Shown here piece after piece: positions 1-10,892 of a DNA stretch of 64,000 nt (position 1 is the stretch's first letter; each line of letters starts with the position of its first letter). The position numbers and the translations under genes were made by a program. The stretch comes from Coturnix japonica. Its lineage: Eukaryota > Chordata > Aves > Galliformes > Phasianidae. The notes below the pieces were generated by a model. That model was not told the origin of the DNA. It saw only the letters and a list, made by a program, of their open reading frames with translations, and did no database searches. Location: positions 64,537,110-64,601,109 of the forward strand of contig NC_029547.1 of assembly GCF_001577835.2 (NCBI RefSeq), in the 5' to 3' direction.

Positions 1-3000
1 AGTGGGGAAAAAAAAACATGTTCAAAAGGGAAGTGCAGGAGCAGTAGCCAGAGAGTTCAGCACAGCACAGAACTGCAGATTTCGTGCAGCTGTTGATATT
101 CTGCTCTTTCTCTGGCTTTCATCTGGAAAACATTCCCCTCTGTGCGACACCCCGAAGTCAAAACAAGGAGGGAATCTGATGGACGTGTAACTTATTTTCT
201 GTGTGAGCTGCAGGTTGCTGAGAACTCTTCTGAAGATGAGAGTTGGCTGCCGAGGCGTTTCAGCATCTTAATACAGTGATGAGATCCTCCAGGCAGATTC
301 CAGTTCCGAGAGACGCAGCAGGCTCTCCAAATGGGTCAATACTTGACCCAGGCAGAGCGCTTGCCTGAATCCCAATGACTTTGGGGTTAAGATGTTGGAG
401 TGCTATGTTAAATACTGTTATTTATTTAGTGTAGTTTATTGCAGTGTTGTCTTTCTAGACAATTCAATGCCTTCTCTTTCTTGTGTTCCTTTTAGAAATG
501 CTGTACCTTGCAGAAAGTAAATGCTTGACATTAATTGTGCCTTGAATAAGTAGAGTCTCAGAGCCCGTCTCAGTGCGTTTCTGGCACAATCCAAAGGTGA
601 AGGTGAAACTGTGAGCAAAGCCTGGTATATGCTGAGCTACGGGGTATGCCTGTACATAGAAGACCTGTTTTCTGTCCGATTTGATTGCAAATAAATGTAC
701 CCAAAACTTACCGTGATTGGCGCTGCTAAAAAGATTTATCCCTCTAAATATGTGTACAAGCAAAGTCAAAACATGTTTCTGCATAAATAAGTTACGTCCA
801 CATTAGTAATACCTATCTTTGGAAACCTGTTAAACAGATGAAATTCATCATCATGGGCTTGTTAGCATCCCATCAGCGTGCTCCTTATAGGGGAGATGCA
901 CAGAGAGGGACTGTCAGTGAACACAGATGACGCAAGGAATCACTAGCAATTAACTATCCCCCATTGCATAGAAAACCACTGATTGAAAAAGTTTTTTAGC
1001 TTAATATGTGATGCATCCATGGCATCCTGGCTTGTATCAAGATTTATAAATTAGGGCAATCCAATAAGGCATATATAAAAGTCCCTGCTTTTCTGCAAAG
1101 CTTTAAAGCATCCACTTAAATCCAGATGTCCATGGCACTGATTCAGTGGAACACTGGAGCAAAGTCTTCACGCTAATCTCTGTGGTTTAGTGGTCATAAA
1201 ATCCATCTCACTGTGTGTCTACGTCCATCCACAGCTACAATACCCAAACCTCCTCAAAGAATACTCCATTATTTACACACTGATGTCAAGAGAAACCTCC
1301 TTTATTTTCCTCAGTTTGGAAGAACGCTCACATGATCAATCACAGTGGAACAGTGAGCCCATGAGAAGCATGCGGTGTGAAACTGCAGCAGTTATCCATT
1401 TGATATATAGATATTAAAGCACATCGGCTGTGTCTGTAGCGCATCTGTGATAATTTCAGCGTGGAGAAAGTAAGTTAACCTTGATAAGCTTGAGTCAGTC
1501 CATTGGTACAACAGGCTGCTCAACTGCAAGGTCTGACTGGGTTGATGCAGGTAATTTGGAGCTGAGTTATCCTAATGGCCAGATACTGATGCTGTGGCCA
1601 AAAAGCATCTCCCTTGTTTTTGTAGCTGTAAATAGAAACTTTGCCTTTCTCACCCTGCTCTGCTCATTGACGTGGCAGCTTCTGGCCCTTTCAAATCACG
1701 CAGATAAACTTCATCCTACATTCTGACAAGTCTAAAGACTAACCAAACACGGAGCAGAGTAACAGCAGTGTTTGCAGAGACAGCAACAGGCAGCCACAGC
1801 AATGTACCATCCCATGGTGTCTGCAGACAGACAGACACAAAGACCTTAGGAGACAAGTCTGTAGTCGCTCACACAGTCCGTTGTGCCTTCAGTGTGGGGA
1901 TTGGCTTCATGTGGAAGTGCACAATGGAAAGAAAACAGTGATGATTTCTGATCACCTCTGTGGTGTCTTCAACACCACACGCATAATCCTCACACTGTAA
2001 AATATAGCTTGAATTTTTGGTCAGGCTTCACAGACAGCGCTTTCAGAGCTGAATGGGCCGTAATTCTACCTGCCTGTCCATGTGAAAGCCTGGTGTTTTT
2101 CTTGTCTGTGTTATTTCCTTGCTCTAAAGAACTTCATTTGCAGTAGTTCGCATTGCTGCTCTTCTGCCCCAGCCTGAGACATGGGATTTGCTGTCATGGG
2201 TTGACTGTCAGCCCCTCAGCTGGGATCGCAGCCTTCTTGGTAGCAAAACGAGGCTGTGGGATTAATGCAAACACAGGGAGGATCTCTGCTCTGAAGAGCA
2301 ATTATAGATGAGACCTCTGTTACAGATCGTCAATAGGAGCGTGTGGGTGGGGATAACAGCAGGAGGTGAGCGTGCAGCTCCGGAGGGAAGCAACACAACA
2401 GGGTGATGTGAAACTTCTTACTGCCTCAGACAAAACGGGGCTGTTGGAAATTGCTTGTTAGGCCACATTTCCCATCAGTCCCATTAAACACAGCATTCTG
2501 TTTGCAAAGAAACATGTCCCAAGGCCTGTTTTGTTTCGTCTCTTTGAACATCTTTTTTTTTTTTTTTGCCCATGTTGTTTTGACATTTCAGCCTGTTCCT
2601 GATGAATCACCAGCCAAGAGAATTCTATTAAGGAGCTTTTCCAATTTCCTCCTTCTCAGACAATCCTCTCCCTCTATCCTGGGGACCAGGTTCACCTCCT
2701 GCAGACTCTGGATGGAGGGAGGAGCACACCATGCACCGGCTGGGAGCTGGGGCCTCCCCCAGGCAGACCCTGTGTGCTGCCTCCTGGTGCCCTCAGCGCA
2801 CACGGAGCCTCCGGTGCCCTCCGCTCCACTCAGCTCCCTGCTGTGCTCCCCCAGCCTTGCCCTGAGCCCTGCCCGGGGTCTCCTTGCTCTCACACACACA
2901 CGCTGGTGCTACCTCTTGTTTTGGTGAGCACACTGTTCTCGCATCAAAGCTGGTGGATGCAATGCAGGATGTACAGCGCTCAGCACACCGGCGCTTCGCC

Positions 3001-3290
3001 TTCAACTCCTTCTCACAGTTATTCTCCAAGTGCCAGTTATCACTTTTATCCTTTTCTTCCACATTCATCTCATTCTTTAGAACTCTAAGCCTACCCACCC
3101 CGCTGCCAACCCCTCATTCCAGCTGTGCATCCAGCTGGTTGCTCAGCATCCTTACGCCCCCCTCCACCTGTACCCTTCAGCTTGATCCTCCACTTCTGTC
3201 TGTCTGTGGAAGCATGGATGGTTTGTACAGCCTTAAAGCCCACCCAGTTCCAACCCACTTGCCATGGGCAGTGCTGCCAGGGCCTCACTC
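1..3290. other. Upstream intergenic DNA, no gene recognised
   Basis: I see no recognisable coding exon, RNA gene or transposon here. Open frames near 2450-3100 overlap on both strands without family resemblance and are probably chance. A T-run lies near 2552-2567 and a short CA run near 2890. Enhancers of the downstream CART gene could lie here, but nothing in the sequence shows it directly. Confidence 0.5.
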
Positions 3291-3368
3291 AAGTCCTCCG
3301 TTGTACCGGGCTGTCCGGGCTCGGTCCGTGTGTCCGGGGGCGGGATGCGCCGAGCCGGGATCGGGCGC

Positions 3369-3401
3369 TGACGCACGTCGGGGCGGGCGCGGAGCTATAA
3401 A
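3369..3401 (+). promoter_or_regulatory. Core promoter with CRE-like site and TATA box
   Basis: TATAAA lies at 3396-3401, 33 bases before the ATG at 3434, so the 5' UTR must be very short. About 20 bases upstream is TGACGCA (3369-3375), followed by CGTC, which resembles a CRE half-site pair. CART genes are known to have a CRE close to the TATA box and to respond to cAMP/CREB. That this copy responds the same way is inference. Confidence 0.65.
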
Positions 3402-3433
3402 GGCAGCGGGGAGCGTTGGGAGCCGGCAGCACC

Positions 3434-3969
3434 ATGGAGAGCTGCCGGGCGCTGGCGCTCTGCGCCGTGGCGGCCGCGCTGCTGCTCAGCGCCCGCGGGC
3501 AGGGACCGGCACCGCCCCGCAGGGACCGCGACCTCGGGCCGAACGGAGCCGGAACGTCCCGGGAGAAGGAGCTGGTGGGGTTATGGGGGGTCATGGGGGG
3601 TCTGAACGGGGCGGGGGGGCGGGAGACGGCGGAGAGCTGACGGGACTGTGGGTCTCTCGGCAGATCGAGGCGCTGCAGGAGGTGCTGGAGAAGCTGAAGA
3701 GCAAGAGGGTGCCGCACTACGAGAAGAAGTTCGGGCAGGTGCCGATGGTGAGAGGGAGACGGGACGGAGACGGGAGGGATGGGCGGGATGGGAGCGGGGC
3801 GAGAATAGACGGGACGGCTCGGGGTCCGGGCAGAACTCTGAGCCCTGTCCGCATCCTGCAGTGCGACGCCGGGGAGCAGTGCGCCGTGAGGAAGGGGGCC
3901 CGCATCGGGAAGCTCTGCGACTGCCCGCGGGGCACCTCGTGCAACTCCTTCCTGCTCAAGTGCCTGTGA
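3434..3969 (+). CDS. CARTPT: Cocaine- and amphetamine-regulated transcript prepropeptide (CART-like), three exons
   Basis: This gene encodes a secreted neuropeptide precursor of 110 residues. Exons are 3434-3574 (47 codons), 3664-3747 (28 codons) and 3862-3969 (35 codons plus stop). Both introns are phase 0 with GT...AG ends (88 and 114 bases), and the breaks fall after EKEL and before CDAGEQC, as in other vertebrate CART genes. Residues 1-22 form a hydrophobic signal peptide. The prodomain is short and lacks the LDIYSAV stretch of mammalian CART. IEALQEVLEKLKSKR (48-62) supplies a KR cleavage site and KK at 68-69 a second one. The mature domain has the six CART cysteines (76, 82, 94, 96, 102, 109) and the conserved CNSFLLKCL end. 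Histidine 65 replaces the usual isoleucine in VPIYEKK. CART peptides act in feeding and stress circuits. The unusual prodomain makes a second avian paralogue (CART2-like) possible; I cannot settle that here. Confidence 0.93.
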
Positions 3970-4540
3970 GCGGCGGCACCGGCACGGGGCAGCGTCCGCC
4001 CGACACCGCCCAGACATCCGACACCCGTGGAGCCGTTCTCCCTCCTGCCCTCTCCCCGGCCCTCCTCTCCCCGTTTGGTTTTCGTCCGTTCAGGAAAAGC
4101 CCGGCTCGTTCCTCCCCGGGACGTCCGCAGGCCGCGGGGCTCAGGGTTCCCCGGTGGCTGCGGGGCGGTAGGAGCAGGGCTGAGCCCGACGGGCCCCGAT
4201 CGCCTCCTGCTCGGACCCCCGACGCCGGGACGGGGGGCAGCAGCGGCGCCGAGCAACGGGGAAGACCCGCGGCTGATGGCGGCAGGGGGGCGGCAGGGGG
4301 AACCGTCGGGGGAACCGTCTCTTTATCGGAGCCACCGTGAAGAGGGAGCTATCTGGATCCGTCGCAAACTACCAGGGGATATCCCAGCCGCCTCAACCAA
4401 ATTTCTCACGTTTCTACGATGAACTGATGTACATAAATATGTCTGTCCTACGCTGGTACACTGTGCGTTTCGAGGAACTCATAACGTGGTTTAATCCTGT
4501 GTTCGTCTCTGTTAATAAAGTCACCGTTCTGATGATAGTG
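3970..4540 (+). other. 3' untranslated region of the CART-like gene
   Basis: From the TGA at 3967-3969 to just past the polyadenylation signal there is no further conserved coding sequence. The first 370 bases are GC-rich and the rest AT-rich. The 3' end is placed about 20 bases after the AATAAA at 4514, before a GT-rich stretch at 4538-4556 that could serve as the downstream element. Confidence 0.6.
4514..4519 (+). terminator. Polyadenylation signal AATAAA of the CART-like gene
   Basis: A canonical AATAAA lies 545 bases after the stop codon, followed within 25-40 bases by TG-rich sequence. It is the first AATAAA on the plus strand downstream of the gene. Confidence 0.65.
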
Positions 4541-5534
4541 TTTGGGGAAAAGTGTTGATTTCACGCCCGGGATCCACAGGTTACGGAGCTGAGGCTGTGG
4601 CTGTGCCACCGCCTTGGCTTCTTCCTCCTGTAAAGGGGGATCTGGAAAGCAAATTCCTGCCTGTCCCCTCAGCGACAACTCCTGTGTGGGTGTCCGTACC
4701 ACAACCAGCTGCTGTTATTTCTGCCAGCAGAAGTGGAGGAAAAGTGCTCCTCCAAACAGCCTTCATACCTGGTGCTAAGGAGGGCAAATTTAGGTGTGAG
4801 AGACAGAGATTTGTGAGGAAAAACAAAAAGAGAGAGATTTCTGCAAGGCATTTGTTTGTGTTGCTGTTGAAGTACACAAAGGAGACAGGAACAGAAAAAT
4901 GGACCACAGATAAAAAGGAAGGAAGAAAGGAAAAAAGCACCGGTGTGTTCTTTAGTACTGTTGTTTTCTTGGATGAGGAGAAGCTCTTCTTAGAACAGAG
5001 ATTAAACAGCTGGAAACACACAAAGGAAGCATAAGAGTGGGGGCCATGCACAGGCACACAGTGTATGCTGCAGGACGTGTGTGCAAAGAAGGACAGGAGA
5101 GAAGCTGCAAGTGGTGGGAATGTGGGGAAGAGCACAGAGTCACAAAGAGCACGGAGGGAAGTGAGCAGGGAGGCATTTTCCAGGCACAGGTGGCAGCCCA
5201 CTGACTGCAACTTCCACGGCCATAGGAGAGGTGCAATGGGGCACTGAGCAGGGCATGCCTGAGCTGGTGACTGCACTTCTGGGCGGCTTTATGGTGCTGC
5301 CCAGAGACACTGTGGGGACATTTGCTCTTCATTTCTCATGGAGTGATGTAGAATAATGAATTAATCTGTTTATTTATTTGTTTGGGTTGTCTGTGTCTCC
5401 ATTTACTCTCTTTTCTCCATCTCCTCCCCCCCCCTCCTTTATTTCCTCCTCTTTGCTTCTTCGCTTCCCTCAGTGCTGCCCAGCCATGTGCCCTGTGGGC
5501 TGATGTCTCGGGCCGGACCTGGGGGGGCAAAGCG
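4541..5534. other. Intergenic DNA, nothing recognised
   Basis: No gene or transposon can be supported. Purine-rich stretches (4790-5170) create overlapping open frames on both strands, none resembling a known protein. A short C-run lies near 5424. Confidence 0.45.
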
Positions 5535-5605
5535 GGGTTAGATACCGTTCAATATCCTCATTAACGGCCTGGACGATGCTCTGAACTCCGTGTAGTCGGC
5601 GGGCA
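5535..5605 (+). mobile_element. Possible scrap of a CR1 reverse transcriptase
   Basis: The stretch reads like the CR1 segment FNIFINDLDD (here close to NILINGLDDAL). It has no recognisable continuation on either side. It may be a very old CR1 remnant or chance. Confidence 0.3.
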
Positions 5606-6049
5606 GTACAGAGCCGTCAAGCGCAGAAGATGAAGATCGTCGGTCTCTGCTGCCACCTACGGCTGGATGGAGGAAACGGGACAACGGGATCCCGGTGACA
5701 CTTGGATGGAGGGGCAGCCCCACCAACAGGGCCGGCTCCCTTGGCCCAGGCGGGAGGGTCGAGCGCTGCCGCAATGCTGAGGAGCGCAGCGCTTAATAGA
5801 AAGTTGAGATGGCCTCTCAGAAGTCAAATAAGCCTCAAAGTTCTCTTTAGAAAGGGCTTTAACTCTGTTATCTCAGTTATTACGTTCATTTTCTGCCCAC
5901 CTCGCTGCTCCAGGCAGTCACTGCCGTTATCTTGGGCTCCTCAGGAGCTCTGGAGCTTCTGGATGCTCCCAGTGCAGAGTTTTACAAGCACAGCATGCAG
6001 GTTCCAGTTCAGTGCTGGTGAAAATACATGGCCCTTGGTGGTGACTGTG

Positions 6050-6352
6050 TTGAAAAGTCTGCTTATGAGAGTGGACAGTGATAAGACAAGGGGGAATGGC
6101 TTTAACTGAGACAGGGGAAGTTTAGGTCGGATATTAGGAGGAAGTTTTCAGAAGGTGGTGACGCACTGGAACAGGTTGCCCAAGGAGGCTGTGGATGCCC
6201 CATCCCTGCAGGCATTCAAGGCCAGGCTGGATGTGGCTCTGGGCAGCCTGGGCTGGTGGTTGGTGACCCTGCACATAGCAGGGGGTTGAAATTGGATGAG
6301 CAATGGGGTTTTTTTCAACTCAAACCATTCTATGATGCTATCATTCTATGAG
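6050..6352 (+). mobile_element. CR1 LINE, 3' end fragment
   Basis: It contains the CR1 ORF2 C-terminal segment (CACTGGAACAGGTTGCC, near 6166), then the 3' UTR and a degenerate octamer tail (ATTCTATG units at 6328-6352). The copy is strongly 5'-truncated, the usual fate of CR1 insertions. It directly abuts the LTR at 6355. Confidence 0.88.
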
Positions 6353-6354
6353 TC

Positions 6355-6898
6355 TGTCGCGCAAAACGCCACATACACGGTCCTTTGCTGCCCTCTGCTG
6401 TGGGATGGGGGTAGAACCGAACAGGAAAATCAAGAACTCGTGGATGGGCATAAGAGTTCAATAAACAGGGGAAAAAGAAGGTAAAGAAAAGGAAACAACA
6501 GCAACACAAAACGGTAACAGTGACAGCGAGAACTAACAAAGCAAGGGCTGCCCAGCACAACTGCTCAGCACCAGCTGGACAATGCCCAGATAGCTCCAAG
6601 GAGAGGCAGCCACTCCAGCCATCTTTGCAATTTATTGTTAGCATGGTACTACGTGGCATGGAGCATCCCTTTAGCTGCTTAAATAAGCTGTCCTGGTTCT
6701 GTCCCCTCCCAGCAATCTGTGTCCCCTCCAGTCCCTTCCCTGTCTGAGCAGCAGGAGAAGCTGAAAAGTCCTTGACTCTGCAGCACTGATGAATCATGGA
6801 CAAATCTTCTGTATGTTATCAATGCTGCTTTCATCCTAAGTCCAAAACAAAGCATCATATCAAGCAAAAGTAACTTTAATCCAGGGAAAACCATCACA
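6355..6898 (+). mobile_element. Solo LTR of an avian ERV (fossil)
   Basis: About 544 bases beginning TGTCGC and ending CATCACA. The right half (CTGTCCTGG...TCCCCTCC, then TTATCAATGCTGCTTTCATCCTAA and TCCAAAACA) resembles the common avian ERV LTR type with a conserved 3' third. No internal retroviral sequence follows. The flanks do not show a clear target duplication, so the ends are approximate and the copy is old. Confidence 0.6.
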
Positions 6899-7620
6899 AA
6901 ACATGCCCAGGGTGATGCTGGTGCTCATCTGGGAAGACTGCCTGCTCAGCACCTTTGTGTATTGATGTATTCTCAATCTCTCTTGCTGACAGTCCTGTGA
7001 AAAACAAGGGACCTTGCTAGTCCACAGAACCCACTTCAGTGACTGGATTTGATCTATTGATCACTAATGTCTGTAGACAGCTCTGCAGGTATAGAGATCT
7101 ACAGATCATCAGAGTACAGAGGCTGCTGCTCTTTTTTCCTTAGTGTTACTGCACCTGTGAAAAGTCAGAGCTTCTGAGTGCCTGAGATGTTATGGGAGTG
7201 TTTTTCTATGGGAAAACTTTGCAGAAATTCAGTCAGAATATTAATAAAACAAAATTCACCTCAGATATTACCCATCTGCCCTTCACATGAGTATCAGTCA
7301 TAGGTTTTAAAGATGATAGTCTTAGCTTGAAGACGTTTCTGGTGGGGCTGGAAACAAGAAGTTGCTGTGAACCAGCTCAAGTGTTTTGTCAAGGCCCTTC
7401 AGGACAAGCATGCAATGATGAAGAATGATTTTTGGTATCTCACACTGTTACCATTACCAGAATTAGTTACACAGTAAACTGCTTGTTCTTCAAGGTGAGT
7501 TGAAGAGTGAGTTCTTTTTTCTAAATTCAGGCTGAAAACTGCTTGAATGAGATGCCATTTTCCAAACCATTCTCAGACATCACAGCAGATATTACAGAGA
7601 ACAGAGCATCAGAGAACCTT
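6899..7620. other. Intergenic DNA, nothing recognised
   Basis: AT-leaning sequence without a supported gene, repeat or regulatory element. Confidence 0.4.
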
Positions 7621-8482
7621 GAAGAAGGAAGGAGGGGTGGTGGCATGGCAATCTATGTTAGAGAATGCTTTGATACTGCTGAGCTTTAGTCTGGGAATGA
7701 TAAGGTTGAGTCTCTATGGGTAAGGACCAGGGGAATGCCAACAACACTGGCATCCTGGTGAGGGTCTATTATAGGCTGCCTAATCAGGATGAAGAGACAG
7801 ACGAGGTATTCTACAAACAGCTGGCAGAAGTTGCATGATCACCAGCCCTTGTTCTCATGGGGAGCTTCAGCTTCCCTGATATATGCTGGAAATACAACAC
7901 AGTGCAGAAGAAGCTGTTTATGAGGTTTCCAGAATGTATGGAAGATAAAATCCTGACGCAGATGGTAAGAGAGGGTAGGTGCCCCACTACTCCTGCTGCT
8001 CACAAACAAAGAAGGACTGGTGGGAGATGTGGAGGTCAGGAGCTGTCTTGGGCAGAGTGACCATGAAATGGTAGAGTTCTTGATTCTTGGTGAAGTCAGG
8101 AGAGGGGCAGCAAAACTGCTACCTTGGAGGATGGACTTTGAACTGTTCAGGACACTGGTAGGGAGGCTGAGCTTCTCAATGCTTTCTTTCCACCTGTCTT
8201 TGAAAGTCAGACCAGTTTTTATCCTTGGGATACTCTGCACCCTGATCTTAAAGTCCTGGATGGGGAGCAGAATAAACTCCCCACGATTCAACTGGAAGCA
8301 GAGATTTAGAGACCTACTACTCTACGTGGACAGACACACCCATGGGGCTGGATGGGATCCATTTGAGGGTGCTGAGAGTGCCACTAGAAGTGATATCCAT
8401 GTCACCTTCCGTCATCTGCCAGTGTTCCTGGTCAAACAGAGAAGTCTTAGAGTACAGGGGGCTTGTCAGTGTAGCTTCCATC

Positions 8483-8848
8483 TGTGGGAATCGAATGTTG
8501 TTTCTGCATCAGAACAAGATAAGAATTTTCTTAATTTCATGGCCTCTGCTACAATTTGGGTTCTTTACTAGAACTAATAGTTCTTTCAGGGGTCTTTCTA
8601 CTTTATTGGGGTTCTCTGATAGTTTTCATTGCTTATCCTCTAGATAAACCTTCCCCAACAACGCATACTCAGTATATAAGTAAAGTAATATATACATATA
8701 TACATACATACATATCCATAGAGATTAGGTAGATGGAGTAAGTTATAAGCACAAAGACTGAAGCTCCTGTCTGTCCATTGCAACTGTTAATAAAATCTGC
8801 TTTTATCAGAGATACTGTCCTGATGAAATTATTTGGATATTTCCAACA
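8483..8848 (+). mobile_element. Solo LTR inserted in the CR1 copy (fossil)
   Basis: 366 bases begin TGTGGGAA and end TTTCCAACA, which are imperfect inverted termini of the TG...CA kind. They interrupt the CR1 coding sequence exactly: CATC is present on both sides (8479-8482 and 8849-8852) and the CR1 reading (ASI...IYKKG) resumes without loss. AATAAA at 8789-8794 fits an LTR polyadenylation signal. A 4-bp duplication suits a class I (gamma/epsilon-like) ERV. An AT microsatellite lies at 8690-8717. Confidence 0.6.
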
Positions 8849-8952
8849 CATCTACAAGAAGGGTCATAAGGAGGATCTGGGAAGCTACAGGCCTGTCAGT
8901 CTGGCCTCATTGCCAGGGAAGGTTATGGAGAAGATCACCCTGAGGGAGATCA

Positions 8953-9080
8953 TCATAGTATCGTAGTATCACAGTCTCGTGCGGGTTGGAAGGGACCTTA
9001 GAGATCATCAAGTCCAACCCCTGGGATTCGAGCCCCTGTGTAGCAGAGTGGCACTTCTAGCACTTGCGCCACAGGGGGGG
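8953..9080 (-). mobile_element. Candidate SINE: tRNA-like head joined to a CR1 3' tail
   Basis: A 128-base insert splits the CR1 frame and is flanked by GATCA on both sides (8948-8952 and 9081-9085). On the minus strand it starts with a tRNA-like head: TGGCGCAAGTGCT (9059-9071) fits an A box and GGCTCGAATCC (9024-9034) fits a B box. The head is flanked by C-rich and G-rich runs that could pair as an acceptor stem. It then turns into the CR1 3' end (TTGGACTTGATGATCTC, TCCCTTCCAACCC) and closes with three ACTATGAT-like octamers. This is the layout of tRNA/CR1 SINEs described in passerines; I do not know a named galliform family. It could instead be a chance fusion of CR1 tail and tRNA pseudogene. 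Confidence 0.5.
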
Positions 9081-9310
9081 GATCACACCTCATGTGCTGC
9101 ACAGTCAGTGGGTTAGGCCCAGACAGCAAGGGTTCATGAAAGACCTAATCTCTTATAATTGAGTGACCTCCCTGGGCAGCTGAGGGAAAGGCTGCTGACA
9201 TAGTTTACCTAGACTTAAGCAAAGCCTTTGACACTGTCTCCCTCAGTATTCCAGTATTCTATGGGGGAAGCTGGCAGCCTGTGGCTTGGGCGGATGCTCT
9301 CTTTGCTGGG

Positions 9311-10632
9311 TGTCAAAGGCTTATTGGGCTGGTTCAGCCCAGTTCTGTGACTAATTGGTGTGGGGGGACCCGTGGACATGTCAGTGGTATCATATCACTT
9401 GTCTACTTTTGACTGCAATTTGTATTGGAGTTCTAGCATGCCCAGCACAGCAGCACTCAGTGGGGGTGTGACCTCATTCAGGCCTTATCTTTTGGGATCC
9501 TTAAACTACCCCCTTCTGAATACCAAGCATACATGGAGCCCCTGGGCACATGATCACAATAGGATGCTTTTGCCAGCTGTACTAGTGAGGCTTATTTTGG
9601 CCTCCAGCACAGTCAACTCTTGGAAAGCCCCAGTCAGCCCAGAAATATAAATTGATTTTGTTCCTTTGTACCTTGAGTGCATTAGAGTGCACTGTGCACT
9701 GGTGTCCACCAGTGTCTTATATTTCTGTGGTTCTGATGTGCCACATCATCAAATCCACAAAGTCCAATACACTCTATTGTCCCTTCCCTCTCCCCTCCCA
9801 CCCTGGCTGTGGGCAGGGACCCTCTTACTGTTCCCTCTATCATTCTGTTCCTGTGAGTCATGATCAGGGTCCTTTCTGCTTCTGCCATGCCCCACAGCAA
9901 CTGGAGAAATCAGCGTTTTGGAGAAGTTCTCCTTGATTGTTGATCTATCTGGCAATTCTTTTACCTGTGCTTGTACTGCAAAAGTGGTTTTTATATGACA
10001 CTTCTTCATATCTTCTCCATGCTCATGTAGGTAATGCCACAAGGCACAACTTACTCTAAATGTTGTCACTTTCTCAAGTGGGAGGATATCTCCTTGTAAT
10101 AGCTGAGATACTGGATGATAAGGCAGGGAGGAAATCAACTTGATCAACCCCCTCAGTAGGCTGTTTTGATAATTCTGATCCTCATCAGGTGTCCCTGATA
10201 CAAGTTCATTGGGCTCATCACAATAAAGCACAGTAGACAGTGCCTCCATTGTATCTTCTTGTTTTCTTTTGATTCTATCCAGCCTTTCAATTACTTTCAA
10301 AATGGATGAAACAGGAGCCGATGGAGGGCTTAAATACAACTCAAAGTCATGAAGACTAATAATCATTTCAAATAAAAGAGGTCTTCTTTGCCCTCTGCCA
10401 TACATTGTGGCTAATGTATTGGCATGCTTTTCTGGTGCAGCTTTTGTGAAGTTCTACCACATATCTGGTGCACATTCGACTGTCTTTGGATCATGCTCTT
10501 AGTGTGGGTTACCAGGAATAGACATGGGGTCATGTAACATTTCCACCATGGCACATTCTCTCAGATAATGGATGCCTCCTTCCATTGTAGTCCATTTCTT
10601 TATCGCAGGCATCAGGTTGTCTTTGAAGGAGA
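9311..10632 (-). mobile_element. ERV fossil, gag and protease region with LTR remnant
   Basis: On the minus strand the right part (10630 down to about 9750) reads as a retroviral gag segment: DPMSIPGNP, then a TMYGRGQRR block, then LWHYLHEHGEDMKK, a set also seen in the fragment at 46.2 kb. Further left (about 9720-9500) comes a protease-type block (QCTLMHSRYKG, ISGLTGAFQELTVLEA). The left edge (9311-9370, TGTCAAAGG start) matches the LTR end at 15546. It is a broken, partial element with several breaks and no recognised pol or env. Family: avian ERV, probably ERVL-like. Age: old. Confidence 0.65.
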
Positions 10633-10892
10633 GCCACGAGAGGAGCTGCCCCGCTAGACCTGCTGTTCACAAACAGGGAAGGTCTGGTGGGAGATGTGAA
10701 AGTTGGGGGCTGTCTTGGTCAGAGTGACCATGAAATGGTAGAGTTCTTGATTCTAGGTGGAGCATGGAGGGAGAATAGCAAAACTGCCACCTTAGACTTA
10801 GACTTAGGAGGGCAGACTGATTTGTTCAGAAGACTAATGGGGCAGTACCCTGGCATTCAGTCTTAGCAAACAAAGGGGTCCAAGATGGCTGG

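Larger units (their letters stand above)
3290..4340. promoter_or_regulatory. CpG island over the CART-like gene
   Basis: Base composition turns sharply GC- and CpG-rich from about 3290 and stays so to about 4340, with AT-richer DNA on both sides. The island covers the proximal promoter, all three coding exons, both introns and the start of the 3' UTR. This is typical of compact GC-rich avian genes. The limits are judged by eye. Confidence 0.75.
7621..9310 (+). mobile_element. CR1 LINE copy (endonuclease, linker, partial reverse transcriptase), interrupted twice
   Basis: The start reads as CR1 endonuclease (GGGMAIYVRE, then NDKVESLWVR near 7705, and a GDFNFPDICW-like block near 7850). The SDHEMVEF segment lies near 8058. 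The RT fingers begin near 8340 (MGLDGIHLRVL) and continue after an insertion at 8849 (IYKKGHKEDLGSYRPVSLAS). After a second insertion the copy resumes at 9086 and reaches the LSKAFDTV block near 9210. Many frame changes show it is old. The two insertions (8483-8848 and 8953-9080) are annotated separately. The copy is cut off on the right by the ERV fossil at 9311. Confidence 0.85.

Noticed and set aside
2451-3098. Overlapping frames of 100-158 codons upstream of CART
   Set aside because: Present on both strands at once and without any conserved motif; treated as chance.
2884-3969. A 361-codon plus-strand frame ending at the CART stop codon
   Set aside because: It runs through promoter and intron sequence and joins the last CART exon only by chance. 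The three-exon model with GT-AG junctions explains the conserved parts.
3289-4256. Long minus-strand frames (242 and 179 codons) over the CART gene
   Set aside because: Low stop density in a CpG island creates them. The amino-acid text is Pro/Arg/Ser-rich without family resemblance.
9059-9080. A genuine tRNA gene
   Set aside because: Only the A- and B-box-like parts are tRNA-like, the anticodon arm pairs poorly, and the segment is fused to a CR1 tail, which fits a SINE head better.
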